This document shows, piece by piece, positions 36,243 through 46,640 of a DNA stretch of 64,000 bases. The notes under the pieces were generated by a model. It was not told the origin of the DNA, did not search any database, and saw only the letters and a list, made by a program, of their open reading frames with translations. The number at the start of each line of letters is the position of its first letter. Positions within the stretch are counted from its first letter, which is position 1. The translations under genes were made by a program, and so were the position numbers. This DNA comes from Alisma plantago-aquatica (Eukaryota > Streptophyta > Magnoliopsida > Alismatales > Alismataceae), in NCBI GenBank assembly GCA_963693085.1, contig OY856412.1, forward strand, positions 1,059,728,244-1,059,792,243, read 5' to 3'.

Positions 36243-39200
36243 TGTAAAATACTAAATCTCAGGGTCTTTCTTGCAATTTACCCACTTTTGAGCTTTTCTT
36301 TGCCTTCTAGTCCATGTGGACCTTTTTCATAAATTTCCCTTCTTTTATATTCTTTTTGGACTCCTTGTGCAATTTGAGCACAATTCAAGGTTGAAATCAC
36401 CTTTTCCTCTCATTTATGATAATAAAGGGGTGTTTGCACAAATAACCCACTTAAGGTAATAATTAAGGACTAATAATGCAGAATGGAGTTTTATGAGAGA
36501 TAATAAGTGGATAATATTTATTTGGAGCTTTTTGGATAAATATATTAGTAATAATGTGTATTTGAATTAATTAATGAGAATATTAACCTAATTTCCTTCT
36601 CTCTCCTAAAAAAGGATAATACTATATTAAAATGGAATATAATGGTGGTATTTTTCTCTTAAAGTTAATAATGGATGATATCTCGAAATTCACTCATATA
36701 ATTCATTAACAGAAGTCTTTTCATATAACTCATTCATTTTCATATATTAATAAAAACTTTAAGGAGCAATATATTTATTAATGGTCAAATAATTAGTAAA
36801 ATGAGAAAGTAATTGCATATCATTGTTCTAGACTTTAATATGAGGATGTGGTTAAAATTTGGTGGCTTTTGGACTTCATTTGAGCCCTCAAATTGATTTT
36901 ATAAGCTTTTATTATAGTGTGGCTATAGTAGCTGAATCGATTACATATATTTCATTTAATCTCATGTAACGCTAAGGTTCTGGTCGATTTTTATGTCACG
37001 CACCTGGGGCCCATCGGACGGCTCCGCGTTGATCAGCCTTTTGATCCAACGGTCTGGGCACTTCCTTCTACCTCCAGCCGCCCGAGCAACACAGCCTCAT
37101 GGACTCCCTTGAGTCATTCTCACTCCCTCCTCCACCATTTGAGTTGATTCTTCTCCCTTTGCGTCTGCCTCTCCATGACAGTCCTGACGAGCCAAAGCTC
37201 GTTCTATCTCCTTCACTCTCTGCGAAACGCCCAATCGGGGCCTCCTCCTCTTCTCTGCCGTGAGGTTACAGAAGGGACTAGAGCCCTCCTCACGCCTATA
37301 TAAGGTTGTAGAAACGACCCTCGGGCTTTGTACTTTCTTCCTCCTCCCTCAATTTGACTGCTATCACCCCTGCACTCCCTGATGTCATGGTCTTCTTCTC
37401 TAGCGAACTCTGCCTTGGCACCACTTCCTTCCTCCACCTTCAGTGAAATTAACGGTGGGGTAAGATTTCCTGACCCTTACTCTCAGTTTTCCAAACCTCT
37501 ATTTGTCTCGCGATTCCCCCGATCACCTTGTCCTATAGGCCGGCGGAACTCCTCTGCAGTGTCTAACCGTTTCTCCACCTTTGGTGCTACTCCGCCACAG
37601 AAAGACCTGGATTAGGCTCGTCTCGACTTCGTGAGTGCTTTGACGGCCTCAGCAGGTAGCTTCTTCTTTGTTTCTTGGGTTCTCGTTCACTTTTGATCAC
37701 CTTCCCCTATCCTCTGCCGGTGAGTGAGCTCCCTTGATCTCTAGGTCGACGTGATGCCCAAAGGTGGGCTCGACAGATTCGACGATCGGTGAGGAATCCT
37801 CTGATGCTCCCGGTTTCCCTTGGCGTGCCAGACTTCCCCAAGAAACCCATCGAGGTACCTACTGCTTCCTCGTTCTCAAGCCATGGCTGAAGCTCGAATG
37901 AACAATCGCTTGGTTATTTGGTCTTGAGTGCCCCTGTGGGTTTGATAATGTGATTTAATCACCAAGGGCAATGTAGGTATTTCGACTCTCACTTTGCTTC
38001 TCTGTCGCGAGTCATTTATTTGGGACTGAATGAAACGCTCGTCCTCGTAACGTTAATTAAATCAATTAGCCGATGAAGGGTATTTTAGTCATTTCACCTA
38101 TTATTTACATCGAATTGTATTTTCATTTAAATAACTGTCACACTATGGTTTTCTTGCATTCTGATTGGTCGGTTTTACTTAATTCATAGTAAATCGATCC
38201 ATGGTCCGAAAAATGCAAATAAATAGTCAATGGAAAGGATTTTTCATGTAGAACCTGATTTTATGGTTTTTGAGTCCCAATTATGATTCCTTTTTCGAAG
38301 TTTGCTTTGAATGCCTTTTTAAGTGTGTAAAATGTTCTAAAATACATAATTAATTCATTTTAAATCCAATTTGTAAAATAAGATATGTTTTCTTATTCAG
38401 GAGAATATGACTAATATATTGGACTGGGTTTTGAACCTTAAATCACGATTTTGTAAAATTAGGGTTTCTCCTATGCTTTCTGTCTTTATATATATTAATA
38501 CATGTGTAATAATGTAACTAGGGAAATATGGAATGGGATGCAATCAGATTGGTGAATGTGATGGTATTAATTAAAATAGGTATGTGAAGCCTATTTTAGT
38601 ATGTGGATCCTATTTTTGCATGTGAACCCTGTTTTAGTATGTGGACCCTATTTATATATGTGAATCCTATCAAAGATGAATGTGAATGTTTATTGTGCAA
38701 ACAGTCCTAATCTCTCAGTTGGGTCTTTTCCAACCCCACAATCATTATTGTGCTAGCCTTGTTATTCTCCTAAATACATTTTTGGCTCTTTTACTTCTTT
38801 GATGAATCAATTGCATTTGTGGCTCACTTATGTGAAATATTTAATCTTGTTATTGCCTATGTTGGCTCATCTTTTTGAAATACTTGGAAACATTGTATAT
38901 TGTTGTTGCTTATGTTGGTTCCTTTATTTCTTGGGTTTTATTCCCAATGCTATGTTGCAATCTTGTTATACTTTTCACTCTACTGCCAAGTGAATGTTTA
39001 TGCATGATATAGTTATTGGCCAATTGACAATGTAGTGTATATGAATACAAACCACCCATAGGGCACTGGGGTTTTAGTCCCCCTGTCGTAGGCATTGGGG
39101 TTTTAGTCCCCCTACCATTTTATATATTAGGCACTGGGGTTTTAGTCCCCCTACCACTTTTTAGGCACTGGGGTTTTATTCCCCCTGCCATTTGTGAGGT

Positions 39201-39751
39201 CTGGTAGGCGCCTCACCCTACATTGAGATGATTTTGAGTCATAATTTATATTCATGCAAATGTGATATTTGTTGATATTGGAATGTGGCAGTTTTCTAAA
39301 ATCTTATTCACTCATTTGCCTCTCACTTCTTGAAATTCCTTAGTGGAATCTTTTGTTATGAAATGCTTAGCTTTATGATTGCCTTTCTTTGACACATACC
39401 TTTTATCTTTCTCTTGCTGGATGACCCCAACCATCCAGGCTAGGATCAGAGTGCACATGGAAGCTTGGTGAACTGAAGGCTAAGGATAGGACAAGAAGAA
39501 AAGGAACATATAGCTTGCATGATCGTAGTTGCTTTTATATATTAAGTTGTTTTGTTTGGAGACAATATTGGCTTAGTCTAAGTCTTCCTCTACCTAGATC
39601 CTTTGTTCTTTTATGAAGATGTACCCCATTTGGGAAAAAATTTGTAATGTACTCTTTATACATTTTGAATAAAGTCAAGTTTTATTTCTTCCACTGCCAC
39701 ACAATTGGTGTTTTTGTTTGCCATGAATTTAGTAGAGACTTGGTCTTTACA
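36243..39751 (+). repeat. LTR 3 (right) of the array (~3.51 kb)
   Basis: It starts TGTAAAATACTAAATCTC and ends GGTCTTTACA. It is collinear with the other two LTRs; some CG sites of the GC-rich part (36960-37960) read TG or CA here. The gypsy pol code resumes after the 5-bp target-site copy at 39752-39756. Confidence 0.93.
39061..39188 (+). repeat. GGGGTTTTAGTCCCC minisatellite in LTR 3, four units
   Basis: Four units as in LTR 2, with the extra unit introduced by TGTCGTAGGC. One core has changed to GGGGTTTTATTCCCC. Confidence 0.9.
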
Positions 39752-39756
39752 ATGTG
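39752..39756. repeat. Target-site duplication ATGTG (right) of the LTR array
   Basis: It matches GTGTG at 25420-25424 in four of five bases. The pol code continues directly after it. Confidence 0.75.
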
Positions 39757-41656
39757 CTGATGTAGGAAGATCATGTTGTTTCTTTTACTTTGTGACAACT
39801 TAATAAACATGAGGAGAGCTATCTGACACATGATTTGGAGCTGGCAGCAGTGGTCCATGCATTAAAAATATGGAGACACTATCTTTATGGGGAAGTGTGT
39901 CAGATCTTTACGAATCAACCTGAAGTATATCTTCTCGCAGAGTGAGTTGAACATGGGACAACATCACTGGATGGAGCTGATCAATGATTATGATTGAACT
40001 ATTGAGTATTATCCTGTTAAGGTGAATGTGGTAGCTGATGCACTTAGCAGGAAGTATTCTTCTCTTCCTATGAAGAAGGCACAGTTGAGTTCTTTGGTAT
40101 GCCATAGGCAGAATATGTTTGTCTCTTTGCGGAAGATGAATGTACAGTTGGAAGTCTCCTTATTAGCTAGACTGTTGGCACAGATGCAAGTAATGCCTAC
40201 GTTGAGGCAGCAAATCAAAGAAGCACCATAGGCAGATGCTACAATTCAATTGATTAAATCAGAGTTCGGCAGCGAGAAGCGGGATGGCTTCCATGAGTCC
40301 GAGGATGGACTTATTTGTTATCATGATAGGATGGTGGTCCCAGATGTTGACGATTTGAGGAATTTAGTGCTCGAGGAAGCACACACATCGATGTATGTTA
40401 TGCATCCAGGTGTCACCAAGATGTATCATAATCTAAAGGATCTGTATTGGTGGCTTGGTTTGAAGAGAGGTGTGGCTGAGTTTGTAGCTGAGTGTGCGGT
40501 ATGCCATCAAGTTAAAACTTAGCATCAGATTCGGGCAAGTATGTTGCAACCCATGCCGATATTGCAGTGTAAATGGGATCATATAACCATGGATTTTGGG
40601 GTTGGTCTTCCAAGGACAGCTAGGAATCATGATTCCATTTAGGTGATAGTGGACATGTTGACGAAGTCTGCTCATTTCATACATATAAAGACAACGTATA
40701 CAACAGAAAAGCTTGCTCAGATATATGTGGATGAGATAGTGTGTTTGCACGGTGTGCCCCCAACAATAGTCTCTGAATAAGGTCCCCAGTTCATGAGTCA
40801 TTTTTGGGAATAGTTGCACAAAGCGTTGGGAACGCAGTTGAGATTCAGTACTGCTTTCCACCCATAGACAGATGGACAGTCTGAAAAGACTATTCAGACT
40901 TTGGAGGATCTTCTTCGAGCTTGTGTTTTGTAGTTCCTAGGTAGTTGGGACATGCATCTCAGTTTGATAGAGTTTGCCTACAACAATAGTTACCAACGGA
41001 GTGTCAACATGGCACCTAATGAGGCTTTATATGGCCGGAAGTGCAGATCTCCTCTATGTTGGTATGATTCAGGTGAGTATCAGCTTTTGGGTCCTGAATT
41101 AGTGCAACATACAACAGAAAAGATCAAAGTGATACGACAATAGTTGAAAACATCATAGGACAGACAGAAGTTGTATGCAGATAATCGTCGATGATGTCTA
41201 GAGTTTCAGGTGGGAGACAAGGTGTATCTCAAGGTCTCACCATGGAAAGGCATGTTGAGGTTTGGCTGGAAAGGCAAGTTGGCACCCATGTATATGGGGC
41301 CATATATGGTAATAGCACATGTTGTCAAGGTAGAGTACAAGTTAGAACTACCACCAGAGTTACATAGGTTACATCCGGTGTTCCATGTCAGTATGCTAAA
41401 GAAAAGTCATCTAGGAACAGAGATAATGATACAACCGGTGGAGGTTGAGCTAGATGAAGATGTGACATATGAAGAAGGTCCAGTAATGATCATCGACAGA
41501 AGAGTGAAGAAGCTGAAGAGGAAGGACTTGGTTCTTGTGAATGTTCTTTGGCATCATCTTGGCATTGAGGAAGCCACGTGGGAGCTTGAGGAAGAGATGA
41601 GGAGGAAGTATCCCTCGCTTTTCTCTTCAGATTTCGAGGGAGAAATCCCTTTGTAG
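39757..41656 (+). pseudogene. Ty3/gypsy pol, second part: RNase H, integrase and chromodomain
   Basis: The code resumes in the middle of RNase H, with a stop at 39763 where Gln is usual, then [22 protein letters not shown] frame change near 39930 leads into VVADALSRK (40028). Integrase follows at 40250-41140. The zinc-binding region is EEAHTSMYVMHPG with CAVCHQVK at 40494-40517. The core starts WDHITMDFG. The second catalytic position reads VSE plus a stop (40778-40783) instead of VSD-R, and TDGQSEKTIQTLED holds the Glu. Further stops are at 40520, 40640, 40811, 40865, 40931, 41141, 41156 and 41192. The frame 41210-41656 is open and ends with a chromodomain-like tail (DRRVKKLKRKDLVLVNVLW, then EEATWELEEEMRRKYP), which in relatives guides integration to marked chromatin. 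The Tekay/Del lineage is the best fit. Confidence 0.93.
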
Positions 41657-41668
41657 AGGTTTATGGCT

Positions 41669-42202
41669 TGTAAGGACACTGGCATTTGTTTTGGGCTTAC
41701 CCTGTTTGCTTTGGCTAAACCTTGTGTTGAGATTCTTTCTAATCACTTGAGTTGTGATTACAGTTTGTTTGTGCTTTATTGAGAGGTGGAGGTGCAACTT
41801 GCAATTTACCCAAGTTTTAGTGTTGGTGTGCAAGTTTGTCACCTTGAGGGATGTCTTTCTCTCTCCTTGCATCCTCTTGAGTTGAGAGGATGGGTTGGGC
41901 TCGTTGCTTGAGTAGCTTTGGGCTTTGTTGAGCCTTGTTGGGCTTTGTTTTGCCTTGTTGAGCCTTGTTGAGGCTTGGTATTGGGCAAGGGTGAGCCTGG
42001 TGCCTTATATCGGCCATGGTGTATCGGCCAAGGAGGTGTATCGACCAAGATGGTGGTGGGTGTATCGGGTTACCATGATGGGTGACACACACCCGACTTG
42101 ACCTAGCCTCATTTGTGTCACCATCTTCAGACAAGTGGTCGTTTCCTTGCTAGTGGGTGGCAAGTCATGGACAAGTGGTTTGGAATGCTAGCATGTGGCA
42201 TA
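41669..42202 (+). repeat. 3' LTR of the gypsy element, piece 1
   Basis: It starts TGTAAGGACACTGGC, 12 bases after the pol stop, and matches 18139-18672. It contains the ~10-bp minisatellite at 41918-41978. It is cut at GTGGCATA, where the copia element inserted, and continues at 51321. Confidence 0.93.
42198..42202. repeat. Target-site duplication GCATA (left) of the copia element
   Basis: It is matched by ACATA at 51316-51320, one base different. The empty site is preserved in the other gypsy LTR near 18665-18680 as GTGGCATAACCCTTGG. Confidence 0.85.
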
Positions 42203-43394
42203 TGTTGGTATGTATGCCCTGAGAGCCAATCATGGGATGATTGATGGGATACATTAAGATTGATTTGATAAACATTAAAGGCAAGCTTCCAATTCTTTCT
42301 GGTTCAGTCATATGAGATAGTGACAGAACAGTTTGAATGTCTAGAGAATGACAATACTCAATGACATATGCCTTCAAGTTGAGGACCTGAACGATGAGAT
42401 CATACAGATGCTAAGAGTTTGTACATTCTTGTTATGTCCCTAGTCGTATGTCATTGTGGAAGGTAGATAGACAACAATGACACATAAGACTAGATTGTGG
42501 TGTTGGTTGATGACAAAATCTCATTAGTCATGATATAGAGATATCAAACCTAACACATAGGTACTTGTTAGAGAACAAGTGTACTAGACAGACCCACTGT
42601 GAGTTTGGCACATGGAACCATGACATGGTAGACATAGTAAGTACTCATAGTGATGGTGGTGAGTGTGATTCTTTGACCTAAAATCACTACACTCAACACA
42701 TGTCGTTGGGCATACTTTGACATCATCAAACACAGTCCTAAAACATGGGTTGTTATAAAGGTGATGATTGGGTGGCTTTGACACATGGGGCTTTTGAGGG
42801 GTGAGTGATAGATATGGGATTTGTCCCTCCTCAGGGAGTTTGATATCCAAGGCCACTTGATGAGTAGGATTGAGATAGGCATGCGCACGCATGTGTGAAT
42901 CAGTATGTGATATTGATGTCATAAAAATCTCGTTCAATCTACTCTGAGATCAAAAAAGTGAATGAACGTTGACAGGATGACTGTTCCATTCCTCGAGTTC
43001 ATTCGGGATATTAGTGACAAAGGAATTATACATTCACTGTAACACCATTCACGATTTGTAGGATTGAAATTTGTTCTCCAACTTTCTACTTTCACTTGGG
43101 TAGCACTGATGTGTGACTAGGCACCGCTCTTTGCTTGTGAAGTCATAAGTGTAATGGACTTTCACTGCCAACGTGAAATGGACCTACAGGGTCACACACA
43201 TAGGATTTAACTTGGAAGAGGAGTTTTGTCCACAAACAATGTTTAGATTGATTGTTAAAGGAGTTTAGTAGTTCAATTAAACACTCAATTAATTGATAGC
43301 TCAATATCATAATGTTCAAGGTGTTGGACTGATTGATTAGAGTATCAGATTGATTGAAACTACAATTGACTGATTCTGCACAATCTGCACTCCC

Positions 43395-43795
43395 AACCGA
43401 TTGGCTCATGTGATGAACCGATCGGCTGAGCTTGGTGAACCAGTCGGCTCAGGTGGTGAGTCGATCAGCTCATGCACAGGGTGAAATGATTGCTTCAAGT
43501 GTTGAAACGATCGATTCAACTGGTGAAACCGAGCAAGTTGGGAAAGTAGGATTGGTGAGAATTTTCCTTGCGTTTCACTTGCCCAATTTGATTGGAACAA
43601 GGATTGGTATTTGATACCAATTAGAAACAAAAGAAGGAAAGTCAATCAAAAACTGATCAGGGCCACGAACCGACTGGTTCAGAAGTGAACCGATCGGCTC
43701 ATGGGTCCCAACCGATCGGTTGAGGTGTCAACTGACCGGTTCAGGTCCCCAACCGACCGTTTCAGTTGTGAAATGATCGGTTCAGGTTGCGAGTT
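43395..43795 (+). repeat. Cluster of ACCGATCGGT-like palindromes in the copia LTR
   Basis: At least a dozen words of the form GAACCGATCGGTTCAGG, most with one or two changes, occur in 400 bp just upstream of the TATA box. The core is a perfect palindrome in several copies (CCAACCGATCGGTTGAGG at about 43707). The same cluster is at 50260-50665 in the 3' LTR. Confidence 0.9.
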
Positions 43796-43882
43796 GGTTG
43801 TTTTGTGGAAAATCTCAAACCCTTCTACTCCTGCTATTAGTCCCGCATTGCCCGAGATGGAGAACCCTGTCCCATGACCCTC

Positions 43883-43893
43883 CTATATATATA
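43883..43893 (+). promoter_or_regulatory. TATA box of the copia 5' LTR
   Basis: CTATATATATA lies in CCCTCCTATATATATAGGGG, about 90 bp after the palindrome cluster. The 3' LTR has the same site two bases shorter at 50750-50758. Transcription would start about 30 bp downstream, near CTCAAAGAACAACTCAG. Confidence 0.75.
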
Positions 43894-44451
43894 GGGGTAT
43901 TGGGGGCTTCTCAAAGAACAACTCAGTGCAACCAGTTGCTCTGCAAAGTTGTCGTTCTCTCTCGTTTTAGTAACTGAGAGAGAGCCCGAGCAAGTGCTAC
44001 CCGATAAGGGAGGCACAACAAGGGAAAGACAACTGCAGTTGTGACTGGTGGTAGGAGAGTGTGTTGGCGACTAATACGCTGATAGGAGGGTGTGACTCCT
44101 TCCAATTCCTTGTGGGACAAGGATATTGGAGTTCCAGGTGGTCCGTGTGGACTACATCAAAGGCGAGAGGTTTCTGCCACTCAGGAAGACAACTGTCAAT
44201 CCCGACAATCTCGGTGAGACCAGGAGTCGTCAGTCCCGGTGTGACCAGGAGCTGCACAGACACCGTCCAAGACCGGAGGTGAAGACCGAGCAAGCCGCGA
44301 GGTATTGTCACCGAGTAAGCCTTGGGACAAGGTATGATTCCACAAACCATCCTTTACTATTGAATAGACGTTGATGCATTTCCTTGTTCCGGGTTTGGGG
44401 GAGAAAATTTTTGTTTCTGCTGCCTTCTTTGCCTCCCCTAAAACCCAACAG

Positions 44452-44463
44452 TGGTATCAGAGC
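44452..44463 (+). other. Primer-binding site of the copia element
   Basis: TGGTATCAGAGC starts two bases after the LTR end and fits initiator tRNA-Met. Confidence 0.92.
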
Positions 44464-44899
44464 CACGTCAACTGCTCTATACTTTAGAGATTATCGATAT
44501 GATCAATTTTGGTTTGTCGCCTTTATTTATTGCACACGATTTGAATAAAATTGGCTCTATGCATGTCCAATCCTAAATACATAAATCCCAAATTACATAT
44601 ATGATATGTATTATTAATGCACTTGATACGTGTCACCCTTAAACGAGTTTTGTGGTGGATGTATAGTGTGGTTATGGCCAATAAATCCTATCTGTGTATG
44701 GTTGTATGTGGTTGCTTGCATCTCGGTCTGTGCATCGATCTTCCTTCTCCTATTCCTAATGTAACTCAAAATAATTCGAGATTTCTCTCCTACCTTTACT
44801 CCCCTCGAATGTAACTCGAGGTTTCTCCTTTTACAGTGTAAAATAGGATAGAATTTTATTTCCTGTTATGTCAAAGAACAGAGGACATCGAGACGACAG

Positions 44900-45130
44900 C
44901 TGAAACGATCGTTCAAGGCATGAACCGATCGGTTGACGTTCTAGATGATCAGTTCAAGGAGTGAGCCGATTGGTTGATGACCGTTTCGAGGAGCGAGACG
45001 AGCGGGTGGTGTCTATGATGAGATGCACGCGGACCAAGTGAACCGATCAGTTGGAGGAGCCAACCGATCGGCTGGTGGCACCCAGCCGACTAGTCTGATG
45101 GCGAGCCGATCATTCATGTGATGAGTTGAT
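44900..45130 (+). repeat. Second ACCGATCGGT-type cluster, in the copia leader
   Basis: Words such as GAACCGATCGGTTGACG, CAACCGATCGGCTGG, GAACCGATCAGTTGG and AAACGATCGTTCAAGG continue the motif of the LTR downstream of the primer-binding site. They lie in the untranslated leader before gag. Confidence 0.85.
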
Positions 45131-46029
45131 CAAACCCAGAAAGGAAAAGCACAGAGTTCATCTTGTACAGGTTGCATGTGATGTAGACCTAGATGACCGT
45201 GATTCCTCTTGGCTCGAGGAATCACATTAGGATGGCCATAATCATCGCTTTTATCACTTTGCATGTTTTCTGTGGGATATAGCATGTATATGATACATAC
45301 TATGTATTGTGGTGATTGGATATGTATATGTATATAAAACCAAATCCCTCATTAAATATTAAGTTTTAGATGCCTTCCAAATGAGACACACATGAAAATC
45401 TTGATCGACCAAGTGTGGGCACGCCCAAGCGTGGTGCACCGTCTATCTCGTGGAAGCGTGAAGGATGAATGTGTGGGGCTGCCCAAGCAGGGTGCATATT
45501 CATTGTGTTTGCTTTGGGTCGGACTTAACAAGGTGACCTAGATAGGATCTAGTACCTTGAGGCATGGAGATGATCATGGCAAGGAGTTGCATATGACATC
45601 TTATCAAGAGTTTTATATGATGCAATTGGCAAGAGTTGCCTACCTGAGAGATCAATGTTGTGGGTGACATCCCTAGCCGGTCCATGACTTAGAGGATTTC
45701 AGGATCTTTCCCACTAGAAGGTTGTATGCTACAATCTTCCGAATTGATGGTGAGGGCTATCAATTTGAAGTAAAATAGTGGGAGCGATAATTAATTAAAG
45801 GCCTAATTTTATCGTCAACTTTTCAAATCAATCAAACAAGTCAAAAAGAGTTTTGGACTAAAATTGCATATATTTCCTTTTGTTAAAATAAATGGTTAAT
45901 CAACAAATCACTTTATTTGTGATCGGTCCTTGAGACCAACAAATTAAATGGGAATAATTCCACGATTGGTGAGGACGATGAGAAGTGTTCTCAATCAAAG
46001 AGCAAAAGCTCTAAGTCCTAGTTATACCA

Positions 46030-46640
46030 GAACCAGATGAACTCAATCCCACCATATCAATGGCTGAAAGTATGCTTATGGAAGCATATCGAGGAAGACA
46101 TTGATGAGGAGTGCTTGATGTTGTGTTCTCTGAACTATGAGTTGCATAGAAAACATGAGACATATGATGTCTTAAGGACACTATCCTAGTATGTCATGAC
46201 AGAAGGACATCCAGTAAGGTATTCACACACTCAATATGATTGGTTATGTGGAAAACCTAACTAAGAAGGATTCCCTCTGAGCCAAGAGTTGGCTATTGGT
46301 ATGATACTGCAAATGTTGCGAGAATCATACAATTCATGGTAAGCTACAACATGAACAACTTTGACAAGCATTGACATAATTGTTGGACATGTTGAGGATA
46401 GTAGAGGCAAAGATGAAGAAAGACAAACCATAATCTTTGATGTGATCAAAGAAAAGGTAATTCTTAAGGGCAAGGACAAGGGCAAAGCAAAGAAGTGTTC
46501 TGATGCTAGCCAGCAATCCAAGCCGTCTTCAGCCTCAAGGCACATGGGAAAGGGTTTATGAGGGAATTTCCCTCTATATCTGGAAGAACAAAAGAAGATG
46601 AAGGAGGGGATGGAGATCTCCACCTAAGGTATCATGAAAT
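46030..46640 (+). pseudogene. Decayed copia gag
   Basis: A frame near 46060-46190 reads DEECLMLCSLNYELHRKHET and YDVLRTL, the copia gag pattern. Around 46260-46330 follows PLSQELAIGMILQMLRESYN, matching the LSxDLILQSLPxSYxQF block. The lysine-rich tail EKVILKGKDKGKAKKCSDAS is at about 46450-46510. Stops and frame changes break it, and the zinc knuckle that should follow is not recognisable. Gag would form the particle. It is flanked upstream by a leader with no gene (44464-46030) and downstream by weak pol traces. Confidence 0.7.

Larger units (their letters stand above)
42203..44450 (+). repeat. 5' LTR of the Ty1/copia element (~2.25 kb)
   Basis: It runs from TGTTGGTATG to AAACCCAACA, so the ends form the inverted repeat TGTTGG/CCAACA. 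It is nearly identical to 49071-51315 and related to the older LTR at 3821-5747. It is long for a copia LTR. A cluster of ACCGATCGGT-like palindromes occupies 43395-43795, and a TATA box follows at 43883. No gene is recognised inside; the open frames near 42584 and 43143 are mirrored in the other LTR and resemble nothing known. Confidence 0.95.

Noticed and set aside
28240..39188. The regularly spaced short repeats as a CRISPR array
   Set aside because: The units lie within LTRs of a plant retrotransposon, spacers are themselves repeated, and no associated genes exist.
22516..44463. TGGTATCAGAGC sites as parts of tRNA genes
   Set aside because: Only the 12-base complement of the tRNA 3' end is present, always just after an LTR; no cloverleaf can be built.
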